From Romanomermis culicivorax (taxonomy: Eukaryota; Nematoda; Enoplea; Mermithida; Mermithidae), in assembly GCA_963922205.1 (NCBI GenBank), contig CAWUHX010000292.1, positions 62,001 to 126,000 on the forward strand: a stretch of DNA of 64,000 bases. Reading direction: 5' to 3'. Within the stretch, counting starts at the first letter, position 1. Each line of letters begins with the position of its first letter. The translations under genes were made by a program, and so were the position numbers. Positions 22,546 to 33,800 of this stretch are shown here, in pieces. The notes beneath the pieces are model-generated. The model was given only the letters and a program-made list of their open reading frames with translations. It did no database searches and was not told the origin of the DNA.

Positions 22546-23475
22546 TTCCCATCCAAGTAAAAGGCCCATTTGAAATGGTAGGTGTTGATTGCATTGGTCC
22601 AATGACCCTTTCCGAACATGGAAATTGCTTTATCATCCTTTTTATCCATTAATTTATGAAATATGTCGAAGCTATAGCCATCCCTGACATCACAGCAGCT
22701 ACTGTTGCCAAAGCTTTAGTCGAAAAAATTGTTTGTCCACACGGGGCCCCCAAAATTTTGCATTGTGATCGTGGCACTGAATTTACTTCAGCCCTCATGA
22801 CTGAAATAACCCCCCTTTGTGAAACTAAAAAAGTCCACACCACTTCCTACCACCCCATGGCCAATGGCAAAGTCAAACGTGCTAACCAAACCCTTGTTGT
22901 CCATATGTGCATGTATGTTGATGATTGGCATACTGATTGGGACAACCACCTTCCATTTGCGATTTTTGCCACAAACATTCATCAAAATGAAAGCACTGGC
23001 TATTCCCCCTTCGAATTGTTATATGGCCAACAACCTGACCTCTCATAGGATATCTTTCGATCCCCACTATCACCCTACATCATAGACATGGAAGATTATG
23101 TCAATGACGTCAAACATCTTCCACACTACTTTGACCCTTGTTCAGGACTGTATTCAAAATAGCCAAGCTATCTACTCAAAAAAGTATGACTCAAGAACTC
23201 ACAATCATGAGTATACAATTGGTCACTTAATTCTCAAACCCCTCCAAACCCTTAAGCAGGGTCTAACGTCCAAATTGGCTCCCCTCCACCTTGGTCCCTA
23301 CAAAATTATGCGGATATCCTACCCCAACCTTTGGATCCATAATCCCAAAAGACACTGTGAAGAAGCAATTCACGTCAACAATTCACGGCTATATCATCCG
23401 AAAATCAACGTCCAAGAAAAACAAACAACATCAAAAAATCGAGGTCATCAAAGTCACAATTTTCGTTCGCCTTGA
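22546..23475 (+). pseudogene. Integrase core and C-terminal domain, catalytic Glu lost
   Basis: Retroviral-type integrase starting at FEMVGVDCIGP (first Asp), then HCDRGTEFTS (second Asp) and the D,D(35)E block. The expected Glu is a Lys (codon 22875-22877, in NGKVKRANQ). A TAA at 22650-22652 interrupts the core, and a stop ends the first frame at 23046-23048. The C-terminal part (from about 23190) has LHLGPYKIMRI, a GPY/F module of Ty3/gypsy integrases. The zinc-binding N-domain is absent because of the env-integrase deletion. Inactive. Confidence 0.85.
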
Positions 23476-23573
23476 TTTCCACAAAAGGATCATCTCTCTC
23501 GCGCCTCAACTCGATCAAAATCACAAGCATCAATCAAATTTCGATCTCTTCCAAATGAAGACGTTTGCATTAT

Positions 23574-24116
23574 AAAGAAGAGAGGTGTCATGATAAGTGA
23601 ATTTGTAGAATATTATGTAGATTAGTTTTAAAGTTAACATATTTGTCCAAATCCACTTAATGATTTGTCTACAGTAACCACTTGAGTCGTTTTTTCTCAC
23701 TTTCCTCCATTTACCAAAAAAGTAGGTCAAGTAGCTTATGTCCATATTTTTCATCAATTGCATCGTCATTATGTAAGTACCATTTTCGTATGTTTAATTA
23801 TGGTCTTCTGTATAGTAATTTCTAGAAAGGTTCAGTAGGCAAATAAGGACCAAAAACTATAAAACCACTAATAGCCATTTGTTTTTTATCATTTCCAAGT
23901 TCCGGTGTGGCCACTTCAAGGAACCTGCCATAAGCAAGTCCAACCAATCAGTTTCGTTCAATTTTTCTCCATTCAATTAACAATTCTACCCAATCAAACT
24001 GTCTTTCCAAAATCCACCCTTTTTCAGAACACTCTTTTTCTTTTCCCTATATACAATGTGTTCTTTTCCCTATATACAATTGTTCTATCATGGACGACGT
24101 CCTTCCATCCATAACA
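23574..24116 (+). repeat. Purine tract and putative 3' LTR
   Basis: AAAGAAGAGAGG (23574-23585) is followed at once by TGTCATGATAAG, the expected tract plus LTR start. A plausible end is CCATAACA at 24116. The stretch includes a tandem duplication (TTCTTTTCCCTATATACAAT, about 24040-24080). With no second copy in the window, the end is a guess. Confidence 0.5.
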
Positions 24117-25914
24117 GTTTTAGCTTTGTGGACGAAGTCTTCCATCCAAAGTGTCATATAGGAAAAAATAATTAGATGATTAATGACGATTTATCGCGCG
24201 TGTTTTATAATAGAGACATACAGATAGGCAGGAGATTGACGGGCTCGTAGAGAGCACTATGTCAAATTTTCCAAGGAACTTCACTCAGGTTGTTTAAGGT
24301 TTTCAGATGCACGAATTCAGACTGCGCTAACTTGCCCTTCTAGGAATTGAACCGGAATACTCAAACTATTTTCCAAATAGTTTGACTTAACCTAGAACAC
24401 ACTTTCGAATCACAATTTACTAAACTAAAAATAAACCGCTCCAATCCCTCAAAATGACACACTCTCTTTAGACACAACTATTCGTCTAAAGCGCATGCAA
24501 GAGACAATGAATTTATTTTCACAATTTCTTCGATGGTGTAGCCACGCCTCTTCTAACGTCTCACCACAATCTTTCTCAATTGAACTTGCCGATCTTTTCG
24601 CAAAACTCACATGAACTTTACAAAGACGCCAAATCACTCCACAACACTCCTCCCCGTTGCAACCTAAATCGCCTAAAGCGTAAAAAAGCCTAAAAATTCC
24701 TCGCCTGTTACCCATCCGTAAAGTCTCACATCCCCAACTAGTGGTTTAGTATTTTTTAGAGATTTGCCTTATCCACCTACTGTACCTGCCCCTCCAAAAT
24801 ATATTTTTAGTGTATTTTAGGGTTACATTTGAGATTTGTTTCAAAATAATAAATTCCAATTTAACGTATTCTTTATGAGAAACGGACCTTGTAACAACTT
24901 CAACCAACCCCATAACCAAGTCTAACATAACTGGGCTTCAAGATCCTGAAGTCTTTGGTCGTGAACAATGGCTATAACATTTTGAACCACGTTACCAAGT
25001 GGGTCTTGATTGTGTAAGGGCATTTTTCGTGAAATCGTTTTTTAGCTTCTTGATCAGTTCAGAGGAACATTTCACTTAGTGTTTCCAAATGTTTGTTTTC
25101 CAGATTTAAGGTTAATCTTCCTCATAAATTCACGAACCCCATGTACAATATAGGGAAGGGAAAAAATCTTCTGTTATTCTTTTGCACAACTGACGTCACA
25201 AAAAGGGGAAAACTAGTTTTCTGCCCAAAGGAAAAAACTTGTATTAGGGCAAAAAAATGGTTATCGGGTAAATGCCCGTTTATACTCCACGCGAGCGAGA
25301 GCGCGTACGCGATAGCGCGCGCGGGCGCGTGCGCGAATGAAATTAGGAAAAAATGCGCGCGCAAAAGCGCGTAGCAAATGCTTTCGCTCGAGCAGCGAGA
25401 GCATTTAGAACAAAAACGTATGCTCAGTTTTGCTGCTTACCATGACATTAATCTTCGACCTTTGAGGCTTGCCAAGAATGATATTTGTTATGGCAGTATC
25501 CACAAAGCTGAATCTGCGATCAGCTTATGATTTTTCGTGGACCACCAAAGTTGCTAAGAGGTATGTCTCTGAAGTGTAGATAGTGCAAACCAATATTAGT
25601 GCAAAGATGACTAGGTGCACCAAAGTAAGTGGAAGTACAGTATATATTGCCTGGTCATCTATCTGATAAGTTCTTAAGCTTATCCTTGCGGCAGAGGGGA
25701 GCAGAGCCACACAGGGGGGGATGTATAGTGCCCATCCCATTGGGGGTTTTTCTCCATTTGCTGGATTTCACATTTAAGTTTACACTTTCTTACTTACCGT
25801 GTCCGAAATATTTTTAAGGAGGGTGGTGGGGGACGGAGGAAGGAAACCTTGTCGTGTTCCTTACATATTAAAATACTAGCTAGCGCACGTTGTCTATACA
25901 TACACGCTGTATAT
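24117..25914. other. Non-coding DNA with a CpG-rich island at 25280-25410
   Basis: Mostly featureless. At 25280-25410 there is a sharp patch of alternating CG (GCGCGCGCGGGCGCGTGCGCG and similar), unlike the AT-rich surroundings. No gene could be supported on either side. Confidence 0.4.
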
Positions 25915-26430
25915 ACTTTACACATTAAAAAACCTACAGTATGCACAAGTTCGAATTTACGTGTAAAGTATCCCTAGAGTATGCACAAGTTCAAATTCGC
26001 ACGTATAGTACGCCTACAGTAAGAACAAGTTCGAATTTACACATTAATTATGTCTACAGTAAGACAAGTTAGAATTTACACATACAGTATGATTATATCA
26101 CAAACAAGTTCGAATTTACCTGCAAAGTTTGCCTAAAGTAAGAAAAGTTTAAATTTACATGCAAAGTATGCCAACAGTACGAACAAGTTCGAATTTAAGC
26201 TCAAAGTTTGCCTAAAGTAAGAAAAAATCAAATTTACATGCAAAGTATGCCTACAGCAAGAAAAGTTCGAATTTAGATGTATATAGTATGCCTACAATAA
26301 GAACAAGTTCGAATTTACATGCAAGATATCCTTACTGTGAGAAACATTCAAATTTACACGCAAAGTATGCCTACAGTACGAACAAGTTCGACTTAACAGG
26401 TAAAGTATGCCTACAGTAGGATCATATCTG
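25915..26430. repeat. Minisatellite, about 41-bp unit
   Basis: Roughly twelve degenerate units with the core GTATGCCTACAGTAAGAACA followed by AGTTCGAATTTACATGCAA. Units vary in length and sequence, so the array is old. Confidence 0.8.
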
Positions 26431-27618
26431 AAATTATTTTGCGTCAGTGTGAATTAAACGTTTTTTATATACATTCTATTATACCTTGTTTTTTTCGGGA
26501 ACAGCAACTACAGTTGGGTTTTCTATTGCAAGTATATATCTCGACTGTGTAAACATTTTTGTAACCGTGCTGCTTCTGAAAAAACAAGCTATAGCTAAAG
26601 TTCAGTCATTATTTAATGTAATAAGACACGTACGATGTTTCATTAAGTTCATTATCAAACACCCTGTGCACCTTGAACCGTTGTAAGACATTAGAGTTGG
26701 TCCACTTATTTAAATGCTATTTCTATTATCACGATTTACAACACACGGGTATACGGAAAAGACAATTACCCGACCTCTTGTGTCATTGACGCCCGCTTAA
26801 CTGTGTCGGTTCAGCCAAAATTTACATTTGAATGAAACAAAAAAATCGCACTTGCATTTCTAAATGCTCTATCCAGGGGATCTTGCTCGAACTCGATATC
26901 TTAATTCGTTCGATTCCCAGACCGATTTTTTGAGCAAACTCCGCTAAAAAAGCATGTTTTTAAAATATGAAACCGTTACAAGTTTGGTCGGACTAGCTCG
27001 CGCATATGCTCGTGCATGTAAGCTACCTATGACACTTAACGGCATGAAAAACGGTAGATCCGTTCGATCTCCAGGTACTGTTGAACATGCCTTATATGTA
27101 TGTTACTATACAGGGAAAAACTTCATTATGCTAATTAAAACGCAATTAAAATAAAAAAATTTCCAAAAAACTATGAGATTATGCGGAAATATATTCGGGA
27201 AACATACTAAAAAGTTCCGATGCTGTCTGTAAGGCGAATATGCACAGATGTCCATTTTGAACCACGAACGCACCCACATTAGTCAAATTTTCGAGAATTT
27301 GAACGCCGAATTCATAACTGGTTTGACTAAAGCACGAATTTCTATTAAAAGGGGTAAGAAGAGTCTTAACTGGGGGAGTTTTCGGAGATTCTAAACTCAC
27401 ACTTTTGCCAACAATATTAGAAAGTTGAGTACCAGCTTCTTGACGGGAAAAAATTCAACAATTAAAGATAAGATGAACAAAAAATCTAACAAATAACCAT
27501 CATGTACAAAATCGGTAATAAGATTCAAATTTACGGACACTCAGAGTTCAAGGTGAGAAAAATTTACAATATTTGTTCGGATTGGCGGTCAACCAAAGAG
27601 TATGTCGTAATTATTCCG
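26431..27618. other. Non-coding DNA downstream of the POT1-like gene
   Basis: 3' flank of the minus-strand POT1-like gene. No second gene or clear repeat is seen. Confidence 0.4.
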
Positions 27619-27879
27619 TCAGTCACAAATTTTATCATTATTGCATTTTGACCTCAATGATCTCCGAGGTGCCACATTGAAGTAGTCTTTTTGGGTGCTA
27701 GAGGCTAGCGGTGAAAAGTCGATATCGGTGGCGATCGTTGTATCATCGCTGTCGGTTGCATTATTTTCGCTCAACGGCTGACTAGTTTGCTGCTCTCGGT
27801 CGGCGAAGCGACAGTTCCCTGGAACGGAACACCGCTTGACGACGACGACCGGATCTTGACTGTACATAATGCTTTCTTC
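27619..27879 (-). CDS. pot1: POT1-like exon 8 (terminal)
   Basis: Open 86 codons then TGA, preceded by TTTTACTTTGAG. Phase 0 agrees with exon 7. Acidic and Ser/Thr-rich middle, basic end (RRSLRSK). It could instead belong to a different gene, because 3.6 kb separate it from exon 7. Confidence 0.5.
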   Translation of the reverse strand, partial: EESIMYSQDPVVVVKRCSVPGNCRFADREQQTSQPLSENNATDSDDTTIATDIDFSPLASSTQKDYFNVAPRRSLRSKCNNDKICD

Positions 27880-30800
27880 CTCAAAGTAAAACAAATTTAA
27901 ATTTTAACACCTAGTGGAAAAACTAAAAGAAGCAGCTTTCTGCTAGCCAGTATAAGAAAACATTGTAAAAAACGTTGATCGATGAAGTTAGGAATAAGCG
28001 ACAATATAAAGCAAAAAATTAATTTGTCGCTCCGGTTCGGTATAGATTTCAGAATCAAGGAAAATCTGCTTTTTATACTATTCAAGTACATTAACCAAAA
28101 AAACAATTTCCTTACGCATGTATATACCATAATGTTATGCTAACGGCGATTGCTCTCAAAATTTTTATGCAAACTTTTTATGCATACTCTGCAATTTTTA
28201 TCGAAATTTTTTTGTACATAACATTTCCAATTTCATATCAAGGGTGGTTTATAGCATGCATATAATTGGGGCGGTAAAGTGCTATGAGAACCCATCCAGC
28301 GACAGGTCATCACATACCACGGTATAAATGACCCCCATCATGAGTCGAAAGCAGCATTTTTAAACTTTCATAAAACTAGTATTGGGACTATACTTGATAG
28401 TGAGTCATCTCGTTAATACATTCTGATTGATTGAAAGACCAAGACGAAATTCATTGCTGAAAGAAGTAGATTTTCTTGTCTTTTACCTTGTCGTCAGGAG
28501 TCTTAAAATTTTCTCTACTCGAGGGGTTGACATTCAGTTGTTGATATTGATTTCTGAGCGGATTCTATCAAAATCGGCTGCGAATTTAAACCACCTATCA
28601 TTCTGATGAGTGAAAAGTAGTTTCGTTAGACTACGTGTCTATTTTTTTGGTGGTCGTGTGGCTTTTGTGAAATGATGGGGTCAGCTGATGCAGCTCATGT
28701 GTTGGAAGGGCTCAGAAGTGATCCAAAAGGCAGAATTTTGGCCTGAAAAATTGCTGAAAATAATGTCAAAAATCGTTCAAGTCCAAAAAAGTCCACAAAA
28801 GGCGGCGCCGGGCGCCAAAACTTAAATCTTTTTCACATTTTTTGATGAAATCCAATAAATTATCATTTTTTAAGATTTTGGTCTGAAAAGGATGGAGGTT
28901 CGGACAGCTTCCCTTATTTCTCTGTTAGTATTTAGGTATACTTTCGACCATACATGCACATGGGGGCTTGGTGGTCTTGAACCCTAGGAAATTCCTGCTG
29001 ACAGCAGATTCTGCTCCCCATCATTGATCAAGAATATGATTAAGGAAAACGAAAAAAAGAAAAGAAAGACGTCATAAGAATGAAAATGATGCTGTAGTTT
29101 AACGGCTTTTCTGAACAAAGCATACATGGTTCCAAAGAAGTAACATTAAAACTTAAAAAAGCACGCCAAACAAATATTTTCACATATTTGACTAATTTAA
29201 ATGTAATAATTTGCTGGTTGAATGTTAGGGAACCTTTCTTTTGGTAGTCTAGAAAAAAATGCTATCCCACTCTTCTCCATCCTGGTTGACTTCCAGCATA
29301 ATTTCCATGATGTGCAGTAAAATTCAGCTTTAAAAATGTAGAAATGGTATTAGTTGTGGAATGAATTGGTTCACTGTCAATATCTTCATAACTTTTCCCC
29401 AGCTTCCTTTTTTTCTGGCAGTCACTTTTGCAGAATCAGTGAGAAAGATACACATTGCTATTAGAAGAGCTATCGTGTATGCTTCAATTTTGGACAATTT
29501 TAAAATTAATAAAGTGCTGAGTGGCCCTACTGCGGAGATGGAATATATCTTGCTGATATGAAAAGCTGATCTCACTGCTTATTTAATTTATTCCATACTA
29601 ACAGATTTTGCTTGGCACCCTGTTGCTGCTGTAAATTCTCACAAGGAAAGCTGAAAAATCTCATAATTCACAGACTACAGTAAGTTCTTGTGGAAAAAAT
29701 GTCTCCACAAGAAATACAGCTTGCGTTCTATCGTTTCATGGCACGAAAAAGTGGGAGATTCATCAATATAACACAAGACTACAAATGAGTAAATTGGAGA
29801 AAATCCGAATATTTTGTTCAGAATTAACAGCATACATAATAAGAAAATACATAAATCATTAGATGAAATGCATATCAATGGAAAAAAAACATGAAGGGAA
29901 CAAGATTTTCCCAGTGATAACCTGATTTTTGTATGTGTTTCATTATATTTTGCTGAATTCATAATTTCTTGTCCCACGTGTTCATCATCATATTTTTACA
30001 TACAGTTTTGGTAATGGTATGAAAACTCATTTCTATTCTTTGGTTTATTCGCCTAAAATTATTAGTATATATTGTGCTAATAACGTATCTAGTGAAAGTT
30101 TATTCAGCACAAATGGCATTATTTGCCCGGACATTAGGACAAGATTAAAGCCAGAAAAAACTTGAAATGTTGGTGTATTTGTCGAAAAATTTGAGGATTA
30201 TAAAAGTAATTTCGACATTTTGTTATTTTTTCTATCTAAGTATGTATTATGTTCATCAAAAAGTATCTAATATTCAAAGTGATTGCTGGTACCAAAACCG
30301 GTGGCACCTGGCAGTGCCAGATACAATGGCACCTGCGCCGGTGCTGGTAACTGTGACATTCCTAATATTTTCGTAGTTTTATGACGTCAACCACTACAAT
30401 AAAGCTTTCTCCTGTGTTGGACTTAAATTTGCACATTAGTGGTCCATCCACCTCCTTATAATATTATTGTCGTTTTATATTACTTGCATATTTATTTACG
30501 GTTACGATAAGTATATGGAAGGCTATAAGCCCAGGCGTCACTTGCTTGCAGACGTCCGGTAGGAGACATACCATTGAGGGTCTTCTACCCTGTTCCAACC
30601 AGTGGATGCAGACTTCCTCCTGGGAGACTACAAGGTCTGCACTGTGAGGGTCCATTTTATTAGTGATTGTTTGTTGTTGCCAGGTCTGCAAGAGAAAGAT
30701 CTGCACAACAATTTGAAGAATTTAAAATAATCAAAATCTCAAAAAACAGTGCATCAATATTCAGTAAGTATCACAAATGTAATAGGAGGGAAGTGCTAAA

Positions 30801-33800
30801 TAACCTGATACAAAAATCGCCGTTTATATGGCTAGCCATATTGTGACCCCAAAATATTTGTCAATAATATGACTGAAATAATCTAGCCATAGGAACCCCA
30901 TCTTTTATGTCGAAAAATCGAAAAATGTCAATTTTTGGTGAAATTGTCATTTTTCAAAAAAATGCAGCAAAAATTCTCAATTTTTTCCGGCACTTCGCAC
31001 CATAAATACATATTTAATGGTTATAAGACGAGCATTACTATTTTTTGAGCCATTGTTCGGACTTTTTAGGTCAACAAAGTCGAATTTTTTTCTTTCAATA
31101 ACTTCGTCCTAAAATTTTTAACAATCGATGACCCCACTCACAAAAAAGTTGTTTCACCAGCAGTCTTTGAAGCTCTGTTATACGTATGATACCTATGGAA
31201 AACTAGCTTTGACTTTAATCCCATTGACTTTGAGAAAATCCTAGAAGATGACTCATACTCACCAGGTGAATATTTAATAATTATATTATTTGATTCGAGG
31301 TAGGCATGTATTCCTGTCCTGGCATAATCATACTTCTCATATAGATATAAGCCAGGCCTAGATCCAGTGGAAAATGTGGGCCCGGCTGATCACTGGAAGC
31401 TTTTTCGTGTAGCTGCAATGCACTGCTTTACTTGAAAAACTTACGGGCGTACAATAAACTTCTTCCTCGAACGACGATGAAAGTGCATCTTTATTAGAGA
31501 GCAAATAAGCATAATCGGACAAAAATTGCTTTTCCCGGTCGGTCAAATTTAGTTGAGAGGATTCAGTTTTATACTCCGTATGAGACGAATGTAAAGATAT
31601 TTTTTTCGATGGAGATTGTTCGCCTGAAAATGAGAAAAACGATGTCCAAAAAATCACAAACGAAAATAATATTTTATCATCTCTTATGAAGCGCAACGAT
31701 TACTAAATCGAGAAGGGACTTTAACTACAATCGGGGTCTTCTGTGAGCATCAGAAAAGAACATAATTATCTAATTGGATGTGTGAAGTGCTATGAAAGCT
31801 ACCCCTGAGCCGAGAGTCGTCACACCGTGGTATCCGGAGGGCAGTGACTCCCACTAGCATAGTCCGAAAGGATACTTGATCAGACCCCGTCCCCTAATAA
31901 AGCGCATTAGCAAACCCCTTTCCCTAAAAAGACCTTTGACTCCTCCTCCTTAGCGTCACTGAGCTGTAGCAGTGGAACATAGTGGTTATTCTCTATAATT
32001 TTACCACCCCGACATTTTTGAAATATTTGATACGAGGCTTAAGTTAGGTGTTTATGACGGAAAAAAAATAAAATGTCGTGGTGAATAAAATTGTAGGAAA
32101 GGTCCAAGATTGGTTGTATATTGCTTATTTTAAAATAAGTAGACATAATCCAAGAGACATATTATAGTCCGTTTTTATAAGATGCTCGTGAATCGTAAAT
32201 GACAAAAATTAGCACCGTTGGCAAATACAATACAATAAATTAAAATTACAACACAATTTTTTCCTAGAGAATTATTAACAGTTGGTCGCTTTCACAAATT
32301 TTTAGTCCTATGGAATATAATAGTTTGGCAAAAAACATAAAAATATAAAACAGTACTTGTTTTCTAATGCTATTGTTTACAAGCGTTTCAAGAAAAAAGA
32401 CTACATAGATGAGATCGAATGACTTGAATTCATAACTGTGTCAGTTTATTGAACGTAAATCACTTATGCGTTCGCATGGCTGTATCGACTTTTTCATTCT
32501 CCGAAATGTGATTCCTTCAAAATTTTCATATATTCATTATGATATTTCATAACACTACAAAATTAATTTGCTGATACAGTTATGAGTGAATTCCTCTTTA
32601 AGGATTTGCAAAAGGAGTGCCAAACGAAGCTCAGGAATGACATTTCGAAAAAATTGTTCATACAGTGCTGAGAATCATGGAATACTCGTATCTCAGGGCA
32701 AAAAAGTAAAAACCTTTCTAAAATTTTTTGAGGAGGTACGGTACAGTCTTCCTTAAAAAAATTTACAATTTTTTTCTAGCGACAGTCAAAACCTTTTTCT
32801 GACCAGTTTCTTCTTCAAGACTCGTTTGATTTTTATTAATAATTTTTTTCAGTGAATTCAACGCCACATATAGTAACAAGGCCTAGTTTATACGTTACCA
32901 TTTGGCGACTTTGTTCCGTGCTTTGCTCTTGCAACACTCTTCGCGATTTGCTGAATCTTTTCGTAAGCCGATGGATCAACGATTTCGATGACCGACAGAA
33001 AACTTGACGAACTCTAAAATGCGAAGAGGGCAGCAAGGGAAAATATGGGAAATTATACTCGCTTCAGTCTTATCTCGGTTTTAGGAATCAACGGTTTTAA
33101 TTCTTACCCTATGAGGAATATGATCTCTTGAATCTATACTTTGAACTTCCACTTGAGCTTCTTGAACATTTGCATTTGAACAAGCAGCTTCATCTTTAGC
33201 ATGTTCTTCGTCAGTTAAATTAATTCTCACTGATCCGATGATATCTCCAATTTTCCTGCAACATTGGCCATAGTTAAATCGACGTCTATCCCATTAAATA
33301 TATCAAATCTAGCACGGGCTTACTTTCTTAATTGAAGAACCGAAGCATCGTCAGGATTCATTTTCCAAATACCTCTTCTGTACTTAATAGAGGCGTTCGC
33401 TTTCATCGAGCCATGCAATGTTAAACTGATGGAAGACGTACGACGGTGATACGCGTGAATGTTTCCAAGCATGACGAAATCGAACGCCTAAAGGTGTAAA
33501 ATAAAAATACGCATACATGAAAAATGCCGGACAGTCAGGAAGGGTAAAGGTGCGTTTATACTTCAACGTATCTCCGTCACCGATCCGTGACGGATACCCA
33601 ACTAGCCAATCACCGTTCATCATCTAACCACGCCGTTTTTAAACGGATGTTTAGACCCTCCGTTTACTTGACGGATCACGTGACTTCCCCGTATAATAAT
33701 TTAAAATGGATATTACTGATTTTTAAGTACTTTTTTAAACTTTGTTTTTTAGTCGCCATTCCACTCCTGTTTACTAAAACTAATTTAATCTTAATCAAAT

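Larger units (their letters stand above)
19929..24116 (+). mobile_element. Decayed, internally deleted LTR retroelement, plus strand
   Basis: The order is gag (19955-20930), a short unidentified region, an env-like gene (21524 to about 22545), integrase (about 22546-23475), a purine tract and a putative 3' LTR. Env passes directly into the integrase core, so the env C-terminus, protease, RT, RNase H and integrase zinc domain have been deleted. No 5' LTR was found, and the start touches the LTR of the opposite-strand element. Gag and env match the minus-strand element, so the two are relatives lying head to head. Confidence 0.7.

Noticed and set aside
24449-24715. Minus-strand 88-codon Cys-containing frame
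   Set aside because: No motif, no start context, no supporting copy; length is within chance expectation.
29361-29561. Upstream part of a hAT transposase on the plus strand
   Set aside because: Tempting because a hAT C-terminal fossil lies at 30076, but no hAT motif could be matched here and the frame stops 500 bp short of it.
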